Part shown: positions 1-6,980 of the stretch, one piece after another
Layout of the letters: the number at the start of each line of letters is the position of its first letter
Position numbering within the stretch: position 1 is the stretch's first letter
Source: CAISIP01 sp046594635
Lineage (GTDB): Bacteria > Pseudomonadota > Gammaproteobacteria > Burkholderiales > Burkholderiaceae_C
Assembly (NCBI GenBank): GCA_046594635.1
Contig: JBKJRR010000261.1
Span: 1-10,655 of the forward strand
Length of the DNA stretch: 10,655 nucleotides
Direction: 5' to 3'
Notes under the pieces: model-generated
Databases searched by the model: none
What the model was told of the DNA's origin: nothing
What the model saw: the letters and a program-made list of their open reading frames with translations, nothing else
Position numbers and translations under genes: made by a program

Positions 1-187
1 CAGCAGCGTCGTGGGCGCAAGAAAGGCCACCTGCTTGCCACCGGTAACCGCGACGAAGGCGGCGCGTAGCGCGACCTCGGTCTGTGGCGATGTGGGGTTC
101 GGCAAGACCGAGGTCGCGCTGCGTGCCGCCTTCGTCGCGGTTACCGGTGGCAAGCAGGTGGCCTTTCTTGCGCCCACGACGCTGCTG
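1..187. repeat. 81-bp inverted repeat (foldback) at the left edge
   Basis: Bases 1-81 are the reverse complement of bases 107-187, with only two mismatches (at positions 64 and 67), around a 25-bp spacer. The right arm is ordinary mfd coding sequence and encodes conserved helicase residues following the Walker A motif. The left arm, read in the mfd frame, gives a peptide unlike any Mfd. Mfd-like sequence begins abruptly around base 80, where the residues VCGDVGFGKTE appear. The simplest reading is that the left arm is a chimeric foldback at a contig end (inference). A real palindromic rearrangement cannot be excluded from this window. Confidence 0.93.
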
Positions 188-1666
188 GCCGAACAGCACT
201 TCCATACTCTCTCGGATCGATTTGCCAAATGGCCAGTGAAAGTGGCCGAAATGAGCCGCTTCCGATCCGGCAAGGAAATCACCGCCGCCATCAAGGGCCT
301 GGCCGACGGCACCATCGACATCGTGGTCGGAACGCACAAACTACTCAGTCAGGACACCCGTTTCAAGAACCTGGGCCTGCTGGTGATTGACGAGGAGCAC
401 CGCTTTGGCGTGCGCCACAAGGAAGCCATGAAGGCGTTGCGCGCCGAGGTCGACGTGTTGACCCTGACCGCCACCCCGATCCCGCGCACGCTCGGAATGG
501 CGCTTGAGGGCTTGCGAGACCTGAGCGTCATCGCCACCGCGCCGCAACGCCGCCTGGCCATCAAGACCTTCGTACGTACCGAAGGCAATGGTGTGATCCG
601 CGAAGCCGTTTTGCGCGAACTCAAGCGTGGCGGCCAGGTCTACTTCCTGCACAACGAAGTCGAGACCATCGAGAACCGCCGTGCCTTGCTTGAGGAGTTG
701 TTGCCCGAAGCGCGCATCGCGGTGGCGCACGGCCAGATGCCGGAGCGCCAGCTCGAGAGCGTGATGCGCGACTTCATCGCACAGCGCTACAACCTGCTGC
801 TGTGCTCGACCATCATCGAGACCGGTATCGACGTGCCTACGGCGAATACCATCGTCATGAGCCGGGCCGACAAATTCGGCCTGGCCCAGCTGCACCAGTT
901 GCGTGGACGGGTCGGCCGCAGTCATCACCAGGCCTACGCCTATCTGATGGTTCCGGATCTGCAAGGCCTGACCAAGCAGGCCAGCCAGAGGCTCGAGGCG
1001 ATTCAGCAGATGGAGGAACTCGGCTCCGGCTTCTACCTGGCCATGCACGACCTGGAGATCCGGGGCGCCGGTGAGGTGCTCGGCGAGAACCAGAGCGGCA
1101 ACATCCTGGAGATCGGTTTTCAACTCTACAACGAGATGTTGGCCGAAGCCGTGCGCGCGCTCAAAGCGGGCCAGGAGCCCGACCTTCTGTCGCCGCTGAG
1201 CGTGACTACCGACATCAATCTGCACGCACCGGCCTTGCTGCCGAGCGACTATTGCGGCGACGTGCACCTTCGCCTGAGCTTTTACAAAAAATTGGCGAGC
1301 GCGAAGAACAGCGCCCAGATCGACGGCTTGCTGGAGGAACTCGTGGATCGCTTTGGCAAGCTGCCAGCACAGGCCCAGACCCTGATCGACGTACACCGGC
1401 TGCGTGTGCTGGCCCGTGCCTATGGCGTCGTGAAAGTCGATGCCACGCCGGGGCTGATCATCATCACGTTCTGCAAGGTCCCGCCGATCGACTCGACGCG
1501 CATCATCGAGCTGATCCGCAAGAATCACCATATCAAGCTGGCTGGCAATGAAAAACTGCGCATCGAGCGCGCACTGGCCCAGCCCCATGAGCGCGCCCAG
1601 CTGGTACGCGACGTGCTGCGCAGCCTGGGCCAGCCGCTTGAGCGGACCGAACCCACTGCGGCTTGA
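80..1666 (+). CDS. mfd: Mfd, transcription-repair coupling factor (5'-truncated)
   Basis: Mfd is a cytoplasmic DNA translocase that pushes stalled RNA polymerase off damaged DNA and recruits UvrA/UvrB for nucleotide excision repair. About 528 residues remain, starting at helicase motif I. The visible motifs, in order, are Walker A GDVGFGKTE (86-112), motif II DEEH (389-400), motif III TATPIPRT (about 470-493), and motif VI QLRGRVGRS (896-922). The C-terminal TRCF regulatory (D7) domain runs from about 1200 to 1600. Full-length Mfd is about 1150 aa, so the UvrB-homologous and RNA-polymerase-interacting N-terminal half is absent. The open frame continues upstream to base 11, but that part is the reverse-complement arm of the foldback and should not be treated as Mfd sequence. 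The stop codon lies 41 bp before the serB start, consistent with co-transcription. Identification is very secure; only the left boundary is artificial. Confidence 0.96.
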   Translation, partial: VCGDVGFGKTEVALRAAFVAVTGGKQVAFLAPTTLLAEQHFHTLSDRFAKWPVKVAEMSRFRSGKEITAAIKGLADGTIDIVVGTHKLLSQDTRFKNLGLLVIDEEHRFGVRHKEAMKALRAEVDVLTLTATPIPRTLGMALEGLRDLSVIATAPQRRLAIKTFVRTEGNGVIREAVLRELKRGGQVYFLHNEVETIENRRALLEELLPEARIAVAHGQMPERQLESVMRDFIAQRYNLLLCSTIIETGIDVPTANTIVMSRADKFGLAQLHQLRGRVGRSHHQAYAYLMVPDLQGLTKQASQRLEAIQQMEELGSGFYLAMHDLEIRGAGEVLGENQSGNILEIGFQLYNEMLAEAVRALKAGQEPDLLSPLSVTTDINLHAPALLPSDYCGDVHLRLSFYKKLASAKNSAQIDGLLEELVDRFGKLPAQAQTLIDVHRLRVLARAYGVVKVDATPGLIIITFCKVPPIDSTRIIELIRKNHHIKLAGNEKLRIERALAQPHERAQLVRDVLRSLGQPLERTEPTAA

Positions 1667-1707
1667 GTCGCCAGGCCCCTGTTTTATTCAACGGACCACG
1701 CCATCCC

Positions 1708-2427
1708 ATGTCTCTCTCCGAACACGCCCCAGGGCTGTATGTCCAGCGCTTCACACCGCCCTTGCGCCTGCGCGATTTCGGCCTGATCGCGTTTGACATG
1801 GACTCGACCCTGATCAATATCGAATGTATCGACGAGATTGCATCTGCGGCCGGGCGCAAGGGCGAGGTCGCGGCCATCACCGAGGCAACCATGCGCGGCG
1901 AGATCACCGACTTCAAGGAAAGCCTGCGGCGCCGCGTGGCCCTGCTGGCCGGTGTGCCGCTAACCCACCTGGAGACGGTCTATCGCGACCGGCTTAGACT
2001 CAATCCAGGCGCGGCAGAACTGGTAAAGGCATGCCAGGGCGCAGGGCTCAGGACCTTGCTTGTGAGCGGTGGTTTCACCTGGTTCACCGATCGTGTGCGC
2101 GAGCAGATGACGCTGGACTTCGCGCGCTCCAATGTGCTGGAAGTAGAAGACGGACTTCTGACCGGCCGCTTGTGCGACCAGGAATGGGGTGACATCTGCG
2201 ACGGTGCGGAAAAGCGACGCATGCTGCTGCAGACCTGCGAACAGTTGAGACTGTCAGGCGCACAAGCCATTGCGGTCGGAGATGGCGCCAATGACCTGCC
2301 AATGATGTCGGTGGCCGGCCTGTCGGTGGCGTACCACGCCAAGCCGCGCGTACGCGAGCAGGCCATGGTCTGCATCGATACGGGTGGCCTGGACCGGTTG
2401 CTGGAAGTGCTGCAGCCCGGGCAGTGA
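1708..2427 (+). CDS. serB: Phosphoserine phosphatase SerB
   Basis: SerB is a cytoplasmic HAD-superfamily enzyme that hydrolyses L-phosphoserine to serine, the last step of serine biosynthesis. The protein has 239 aa, the length of the short SerB form without an extra N-terminal ACT-like region. Catalytic residues are all present: nucleophile and acid/base D30 and D32 in FDMDST, S120 in SGG (motif II), K169 in AEKRR (motif III), and the Mg2+-binding D192 and D196 in GDGAND. The cap region, starting ECIDEIA, is typical of the family. The ATG at 1708 is chosen because the protein then starts like short SerBs. The frame stays open to a TTG at 1663 that overlaps the mfd stop, but no ribosome-binding site supports it. 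The SD before 1708 is also weak, so translation may rely on coupling to mfd. A hairpin follows the stop. Confidence 0.95.
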   Translation: MSLSEHAPGLYVQRFTPPLRLRDFGLIAFDMDSTLINIECIDEIASAAGRKGEVAAITEATMRGEITDFKESLRRRVALLAGVPLTHLETVYRDRLRLNPGAAELVKACQGAGLRTLLVSGGFTWFTDRVREQMTLDFARSNVLEVEDGLLTGRLCDQEWGDICDGAEKRRMLLQTCEQLRLSGAQAIAVGDGANDLPMMSVAGLSVAYHAKPRVREQAMVCIDTGGLDRLLEVLQPGQ

Positions 2428-2431
2428 TGCA

Positions 2432-2451
2432 CGGCCGGCGCGTGCCGGTCG
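2432..2451 (+). terminator. GC-rich hairpin after serB, possible terminator
   Basis: Four bases after the serB stop, positions 2432-2439 pair with 2444-2451. The stem has 8 bp including one G-U pair, closed by a GCGT tetraloop. The next bases are C-rich rather than T-rich, so this is not a classical intrinsic terminator. It may protect the mRNA 3' end or terminate weakly. The pairing is seen directly; the function is inferred. Confidence 0.45.
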
Positions 2452-2573
2452 CCCACCCCCCCGGTTGACGCCGCCCGCTGCTGCGCGGCCTGCTGCATGC
2501 GCAGCGCGTGGCGGAAGTTGCAGACCCACATGACGATGCGCTCATCGGCCATCCGGGGGTCCAACCGCCGTTC

Positions 2574-2662
2574 TCCTTGCAACTGTGTCAATATACATTG
2601 GTTGGAGAACTTGCAGATTTGTCGATCTACAGTCCTTGCACCTGTAACAACCGGAGAGATCA
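2574..2662 (+). promoter_or_regulatory. Putative promoter/leader of the LapA-domain gene
   Basis: The 235-bp gap between serB and the next gene turns AT-richer from about 2580. It holds a TATACA hexamer (2592-2597) that could serve as a -10, but no good -35 was found at the right distance. A 13-bp near-direct repeat, TCCTTGCAACTGT (2574-2586) and TCCTTGCACCTGT (2633-2645), differs at one base. GTTCTCC (2570-2576) can pair with GGAGAAC (2604-2610). A clear ribosome-binding site, CCGGAGAG, sits at 2651-2658, just before the ATG at 2663. The promoter assignment is tentative; the repeats are directly visible. Confidence 0.3.
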
Positions 2663-3094
2663 ATGAAGCGAATCAGCAACCTGCTCGCCTGGGGCGCATT
2701 GGCCATCGTAGGCGCCTTGTGCGTGCTCAACTGGGGCACGCTAAGCGCGCAAGCGCCGCTGGACCTGGTGTTGTGGCAAATCCAGGCACCGCTTGGCATC
2801 GTGCTGCTGGGTGTGGCCGGTGTGATATTCGCCTTCTTCCTGATGGCCTATCTGTACAACCAGATCGGTTCGCTGCTCGAGACTCGCAAACTGCTCAAGG
2901 AGATTCGACGTGTACAGGAATTGGCCGATAAAGCCGAGGCTTCACGCATGGAGAACCTGCACAAGTTGATATCCACCGAGTTCAGGCTGCTCAACGAGCG
3001 CATGGGGTCCGCGTCTGTCGTGCACATGCCCAACCAGCGCGACGACGAAGATCCGCGCCCCCTGTCCCTGACCGAACTGGTGGCGCGCCGCTGA
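2663..3094 (+). CDS. LapA-domain (DUF1049-like) inner-membrane protein
   Basis: The 143-residue protein has two predicted transmembrane helices, at about residues 7-27 and 42-68, joined by a short loop. A cytoplasmic, charged, probably coiled-coil stretch follows (about 72-115, rich in K, R, E and L), then a polar tail. This is the layout of the LapA/DUF1049 family. In E. coli, LapA works with LapB in assembling lipopolysaccharide and controlling LpxC. The E. coli protein is shorter (about 100 aa) and lies next to lapB, which is not seen here, so this is better called a LapA-domain protein than LapA itself. The start is well supported by GGAG at 2653-2656. The gene is separated from serB by a hairpin and from the BON gene by 126 bp, so it may be transcribed on its own. 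The exact role is unknown. Confidence 0.75.
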   Translation: MKRISNLLAWGALAIVGALCVLNWGTLSAQAPLDLVLWQIQAPLGIVLLGVAGVIFAFFLMAYLYNQIGSLLETRKLLKEIRRVQELADKAEASRMENLHKLISTEFRLLNERMGSASVVHMPNQRDDEDPRPLSLTELVARR

Positions 3095-3220
3095 TTGACG
3101 GTGTTCCACAAGCGACCCGCGCACGCGGCCAAGTCTGGCGCCTGGCAGTCCTGGCGATACGACGCCTCGACGCAGGGCAGCAATTTCCTTCAACTTCAAT
3201 CTACGACAGGAGACCTCACC

Positions 3221-3532
3221 ATGAACTTCAAGCACATGACCCGCATCATCCTCGCCGTCGCTTTTTCGGCACTACTGGCTGCCTGCGCTGGAACAGCACA
3301 ACAGGAAAGTACGGGTGAATACATCGACGACACGGTGATCACCTCACGCGTCAAATCGGTCTTGCTCAACGACCCTGCCGTCAGCGGTCTGTCGATCAAC
3401 GTGGAGACCTTCAAGGCTACGGTGCAACTGGCTGGCTTCGTCAAGACAGTGGCCGAGCGCAATCGCGCAGTCCAGCTCGCCCGCGACGTCAAAGGCGTGC
3501 GTCAGGTCAAGAACGACATTCTTATCCGCTGA
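3221..3532 (+). CDS. BON-domain lipoprotein (OsmY/DolP-like)
   Basis: The 103-aa protein begins with a lipoprotein signal: positively charged KHMTR, a hydrophobic stretch IILAVAFSALL, and a lipobox ending LAAC with the lipidated cysteine at residue 22. The residue after the cysteine is alanine, which favours the outer membrane over inner-membrane retention. A single BON domain fills residues of about 33-103, with the typical pattern of a helix (DDTVITSRVKSVLL), a strand and a central glycine (TVQLAGFVKT), a second helix and VKNDI at the end. BON domains bind phospholipid or act in envelope and osmotic stress (OsmY, DolP), but those proteins carry two BON domains and this one has one. AGGAGA at 3208-3213 supports the ATG. 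The in-frame extension upstream has no counterpart in the family. The partner or ligand cannot be told from sequence. Confidence 0.88.
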   Translation: MNFKHMTRIILAVAFSALLAACAGTAQQESTGEYIDDTVITSRVKSVLLNDPAVSGLSINVETFKATVQLAGFVKTVAERNRAVQLARDVKGVRQVKNDILIR

Positions 3533-3658
3533 AATCTATGCCGACAAACCCATGCGCAACGCCGGTGCGGCCAGCTCGTATGGCAGCCTGTCAACCATTC
3601 TTCTTCATGCGCGTTGAATTGAAAAGGCCCATCGCTCCCGCAACGGTGGTAGTTTCGT

Positions 3659-3681
3659 TATGATGAGTTGAACTTTGTTCA
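3659..3681 (+). promoter_or_regulatory. Putative -10 hexamer and palindrome upstream of prkA
   Basis: TATGAT at 3659-3664 matches the sigma70/sigmaS -10 consensus at five of six positions. No credible -35 is seen 16-18 bp upstream, which is tolerated by sigmaS promoters. In E. coli the homologous yeaGH operon is known to be sigmaS-dependent. Immediately downstream, TGAAC (3669-3673), TTT, GTTCA (3677-3681) forms a perfect 5-bp inverted repeat that could be an operator half-site pair. A start near 3671 would give a leader of about 60 nt containing the hairpins described separately. The promoter role is inferred. Confidence 0.35.
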
Positions 3682-3731
3682 GGAGTGCATCTCCACCCAT
3701 CGTGATGCACTTCGCATCAAGGAGGGTGGAG
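3682..3731 (+). promoter_or_regulatory. prkA leader with two alternative hairpins over the RBS
   Basis: Structure B: CTCCACCC (3691-3698) pairs perfectly with GGGTGGAG (3724-3731). A symmetric 4x4 internal loop follows, then TGATGC (3703-3708) pairs with GCATCA (3714-3719) around a 5-nt loop. This ties up much of the ribosome-binding site AAGGAGG (3719-3725) and ends one base before the ATG at 3732. Structure A: 3682-3691 pairs with 3704-3713 over 10 bp with one G-U and a 12-nt loop. It competes with B by using 3691 and 3704-3708 and would leave the ribosome-binding site single-stranded. The pairings are read directly from the sequence; a switch or thermosensor function is inferred. The strand was chosen from the gene direction. 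Confidence 0.5.
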
Positions 3732-5654
3732 ATGACAATCTTTGCACGATATCAAGGCCGCTTCGAAGCTGCGCAGGAAGAAGAAATGTCGATCCAGGAG
3801 TACCTGGATCTATGCAAGCGCGACAACGGCGCGTATGCCAGTGTGGCCGAACGCATGCTCAGCGCGATTGGCGAGCCCGAGCTGATCGACACGCGCATTG
3901 ACCAGCGCCTGTCGCGCATCTTCGCCAACAAGATGCTGCGTCGCTACCCCAGCTTCGGCGACCTGTATGGCATGGAAGAGGCGATCGAGCATATCGTTTC
4001 CTACTTCCGGCACGCTGCGCAAGGGCTGGAAGAAAAGAAGCAGATCCTTTATCTGCTCGGGCCGGTCGGCGGCGGCAAGTCCACACTGGCAGAAAAGCTC
4101 AAGCAGTTGATGGAGAAGATTCCAATCTATGCGATCAAGGGCTCTCCGGTACACGAGTCGCCGCTGGGCCTGTTCAACCCGGTGGAAGATGCGCAGTTGC
4201 TGCTGGACGACTACGGCATCCCACAACGTTACCTGACGACCATCATGAGCCCGTGGGCGGTCAAGCGCTTGCACGAGTATGGCGGAGACATCACGAAATT
4301 CCGCGTCGTGCGCTTGCATCCATCGGTGTTGTCGCAGATCGCGGTGGCCAAGACCGAGCCCGGCGACGAGAACAACCAGGACATCTCTTCGCTGGTAGGC
4401 AAAATCGACATCCGCAAGCTCGAAAGCTTCTCACAGGACGACCCGGACGCCTACTCCTACTCTGGCGGCCTTTGTCTGGCCAATCGCGGGGTGCTCGAGT
4501 TCGTCGAGATGATCAAGGCACCGATCAAGGTGCTGCATCCGCTGCTCACCGCCACGCAGGAGGGCAACTACAAGGGCACCGAGGGCTTTGGTGCGATCCC
4601 GTTTGATGGCCTGGTGCTGGCCCATTCGAACGAGGCCGAATGGCTGACCTTCAAGAACAACCGCAACAACGAAGCATTCCTCGATCGCATTTACATCGTC
4701 AAGGTGCCCTACTCGCTGCGCGTGTCCGACGAAATCCACATCTACGAAAAGCTGGTGGCCAATTCATCGCTGTCACAGGCACCGCGCGCACCCGACACCC
4801 TGCGCATGCTGGCGCAGTTCTCGGTGCTGTCGCGCTTGAAGGAGCCGGAGAATTCAAGCATTTTTTCGAAGATGCGGGTTTATGACGGCGAGAACCTGAA
4901 AGATACCGACCCAAAGGCAAAAAGTTACCAGGAATACCGAGATTTTGCCGGCGTCGATGAAGGCATGACCGGTCTGTCTACGCGATTTGCCTTCAAGATC
5001 CTATCGCGCGTGTTCAACTTTGACCATCGGGAGATTGCGGCCAATCCGGTGCACCTGATGTATGTGCTTGAACAGCAGATCGAACAGGAGCAATACGCAC
5101 CCGAGATCGAGGAAAAATACCTGCGCACGATCAAGGAGTACCTGTCGCCGCGTTATGCCGAGTTCATCGGCAAGGAAATCCAGACCGCCTATCTGGAAAG
5201 TTATTCCGAATACGGCCAGAACATCTTCGATCGCTATGTCACCTATGCCGATTTCTGGATTCAGGACCAGGAATATCGCGACGTAAACACCGGCGAGATG
5301 CTCGACCGCTCAGCACTCAACGACGAACTCGAGAAGATGGAGAAGCCCGCGGGCATATCCAATCCCAAGGACTTCCGCAACGAAGTCGTCAATTTTGTGC
5401 TCCGCGCACGCGCCAGGAACGATGGCCTCAATCCCAGCTGGACGTCTTATGAGAAGCTGCGCGTTGTGATCGAGAAGAAGATGTTCTCCAACACCGAGGA
5501 CCTGCTGCCGGTGATATCTTTCAACGCCAAGGCCAGCGCCGACGACCAGAAGAAGCATCAGGACTTCGTGGATCGCATGATCAGCAAAGGTTATACCGAA
5601 AAGCAGGTGCGTCTTTTGTGCGAATGGTATCTGCGCGTACGCAAGTCATCCTGA
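3732..5654 (+). CDS. prkA: PrkA/YeaG AAA+ serine protein kinase family protein
   Basis: The protein has 640 aa, close to E. coli YeaG (about 644) and B. subtilis PrkA (about 631). The N-terminal AAA_PrkA domain covers about residues 1-385, with Walker A GPVGGGKS at 110-117 (K116) in the family signature QILYLLGPVGGGKS. A C-terminal PrkA domain follows. PrkA was described as a serine kinase and later as an ATP-dependent protease in sporulating Bacillus; YeaG acts in nitrogen starvation and stationary phase in E. coli. The true activity of this copy cannot be read from sequence. The ATG at 3732 gives MTIFARYQGRFEAA, aligning with YeaG's start, and is preceded by a strong SD, AAGGAGG, six bases away. 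Frames opening at TTG 3675 or at ATG 3705 run through the leader hairpins and lack good SDs. It is the first gene of a three-gene operon, 24 bp ahead of yeaH. Confidence 0.95.
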   Translation: MTIFARYQGRFEAAQEEEMSIQEYLDLCKRDNGAYASVAERMLSAIGEPELIDTRIDQRLSRIFANKMLRRYPSFGDLYGMEEAIEHIVSYFRHAAQGLEEKKQILYLLGPVGGGKSTLAEKLKQLMEKIPIYAIKGSPVHESPLGLFNPVEDAQLLLDDYGIPQRYLTTIMSPWAVKRLHEYGGDITKFRVVRLHPSVLSQIAVAKTEPGDENNQDISSLVGKIDIRKLESFSQDDPDAYSYSGGLCLANRGVLEFVEMIKAPIKVLHPLLTATQEGNYKGTEGFGAIPFDGLVLAHSNEAEWLTFKNNRNNEAFLDRIYIVKVPYSLRVSDEIHIYEKLVANSSLSQAPRAPDTLRMLAQFSVLSRLKEPENSSIFSKMRVYDGENLKDTDPKAKSYQEYRDFAGVDEGMTGLSTRFAFKILSRVFNFDHREIAANPVHLMYVLEQQIEQEQYAPEIEEKYLRTIKEYLSPRYAEFIGKEIQTAYLESYSEYGQNIFDRYVTYADFWIQDQEYRDVNTGEMLDRSALNDELEKMEKPAGISNPKDFRNEVVNFVLRARARNDGLNPSWTSYEKLRVVIEKKMFSNTEDLLPVISFNAKASADDQKKHQDFVDRMISKGYTEKQVRLLCEWYLRVRKSS

Positions 5655-5678
5655 CGCGACAACGACACGGTTTCTTCC

Positions 5679-6980
5679 ATGACCGTACGCATTGTTGACC
5701 GCCGCTTCGACAGCAAGAACAAGAGCTCGGTCAATCGTGCCCGCTTCATCCGCAGATTCAAGGGCCAGATCCGCAAGGCCGTCTCCGACGCGATTGGCAG
5801 GCGTGGCGTGCGTGACCTGGATAACGGCGAAAAGGTCGGCATACCGGGCCAGGACATCGCCGAACCGCAGTTCGGACACGGCCGTGGCGGTGAGTGGGAA
5901 AACATCAATCCGGGCAACGATCGCTTTGCGCGCGGCGACCAGGTGGAGCGCCCCCAGGGTGCGGCCGGCGGATCCGGGCGGGGCCAGGCCAGCACTGAAG
6001 GCGAAGGACTTGACGAATTTGTATTCACCTTGAGCCGCGACGAGTTCCTCGACATCTTCTTCGACGAACTCGCCCTGCCCCATATGGTCAAGCGTCAGCT
6101 GGCGCGCATCGAGAACTTCAAGCGCGTGCGATCTGGATTCACCCAGAGTGGCGTGCCGACCAATATCAACCTGAGCCGCACCATGCGAGGCGCCGCAGGC
6201 CGGAGAATTGCCATTGGCTCGCCGACCAAGACCCGTCTGCATCTGCTGGAGAACGCCTTGCGTGAATGGTTGCAGGCATGTACAGATGCGGGCGCCGACC
6301 CTGACGCACCCGACCCGCACAAGGCGCAGTTGCAGCAGGAAATTGCACGCCTGCGCGCCCGCATTGACGCTGTCCCCTTCATCGACACCTTTGACCTGCG
6401 TTACAACAATCGGGTCCGCTTGCCACAGCCGACAACCCAGGCGGTGATGTTCTGCCTGCTGGACGTGTCCGGTTCGATGGACGAAGAACGCAAGAACATC
6501 GCCAAACGTTTCTTCATGTTGCTGTACCTGTTCCTGAACCGCAACTACGAACACACGGAAGTGGTGTTCATCCGCCATCACACGGTAGCAGTGGAGGTTG
6601 ACGAGGATGACTTCTTCCGCTCACGCGAAACCGGCGGAACCGTGGTGTCGAGTGCACTGGAGCTGATGCGCACCGTCATCGCCGAACGCTATTCGGGCAA
6701 CCAGTGGAACATCTATGGCGCACAGGCATCGGATGGCGATAACTGGAACGACGATTCGCCGCGGTGCCGCGAACTGCTGCAAGACGCACTGCTGCCGCTG
6801 ACCCAGTATTTCGCCTATATCGAGATCACCGATGGTCCACCGCAGAACCTTTGGCGCGAATACGAAAAGCTGCAGACCCGCCATCCGGGGCACTTCGCGA
6901 TGCAGCGCATAGGCAGCCTGCACGATATTTATCCGGTGTTCCGCGAGCTTTTTCGCAAACGTGGGGTGCAGGGAGCATGA
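5679..6980 (+). CDS. yeaH: YeaH-type DUF444/UPF0229 protein with VWA domain
   Basis: The 433-aa protein matches E. coli YeaH (about 427 aa) in length and landmarks. It starts VDRRFDSKNKSSVNR, typical of UPF0229. A Gly/Arg-rich, probably flexible stretch lies at about residues 65-112. The C-terminal half is a von Willebrand factor A domain with a MIDAS metal site DVSGS (D262, S264, S266), a plausible threonine T321 in TGGT, and an aspartate in ASDGDN (D352) or ITDGPP (D385). YeaH is the genetic partner of YeaG in E. coli. An AAA+ ATPase paired with a VWA protein resembles MoxR-type pairs such as RavA-ViaA, so YeaH may be an adaptor or substrate presenter for PrkA (inference). No good SD precedes the ATG, so translation probably depends on ribosomes finishing prkA. 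Its stop overlaps the spoVR start as ATGA. Confidence 0.94.
   Translation: MTVRIVDRRFDSKNKSSVNRARFIRRFKGQIRKAVSDAIGRRGVRDLDNGEKVGIPGQDIAEPQFGHGRGGEWENINPGNDRFARGDQVERPQGAAGGSGRGQASTEGEGLDEFVFTLSRDEFLDIFFDELALPHMVKRQLARIENFKRVRSGFTQSGVPTNINLSRTMRGAAGRRIAIGSPTKTRLHLLENALREWLQACTDAGADPDAPDPHKAQLQQEIARLRARIDAVPFIDTFDLRYNNRVRLPQPTTQAVMFCLLDVSGSMDEERKNIAKRFFMLLYLFLNRNYEHTEVVFIRHHTVAVEVDEDDFFRSRETGGTVVSSALELMRTVIAERYSGNQWNIYGAQASDGDNWNDDSPRCRELLQDALLPLTQYFAYIEITDGPPQNLWREYEKLQTRHPGHFAMQRIGSLHDIYPVFRELFRKRGVQGA

Noticed and set aside
11..79. Upstream extension of the mfd reading frame with an ATG at base 11
   Set aside because: It is the reverse-complement arm of the 81-bp foldback and encodes residues unlike Mfd; the real protein starts far beyond the left edge.
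341..1588. Long open frame (415 codons) on the minus strand opposite mfd
   Set aside because: It lies wholly antisense to an unmistakable mfd. Its amino-acid content reflects the GC-biased third positions of mfd, and it shows no recognisable domain.
2432..2451. Hairpin after serB as a classical intrinsic terminator
   Set aside because: The stem is strong, but the following bases are C-rich with no T-run, so it is listed only as a possible terminator with low confidence.
1980..2663. Minus-strand open frame over serB and the serB-LapA gap, considered as a gene or relic
   Set aside because: Most of it is the shadow of serB, and the part in the gap shows no motif I can recognise. A database search of the translated gap (2428-2662) would settle whether a decayed gene fragment exists.
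3614..3664. TTGAAT (3614-3619) as the -35 partner of TATGAT (3659-3664)
   Set aside because: The spacing is 39 bp, far outside the 16-18 bp needed for a sigma70 promoter.
3675..3731. Earlier prkA starts (TTG 3675, GTG 3702, ATG 3705)
   Set aside because: They would translate through the leader hairpins, have no properly spaced SD, and add residues not found at the start of YeaG. The ATG at 3732 has a consensus SD and aligns with the family.
5646..6581. Minus-strand open frame (311 codons) opposite yeaH
   Set aside because: It is antisense to a well-supported gene, with no family features and no ribosome-binding site tied to a plausible transcript.
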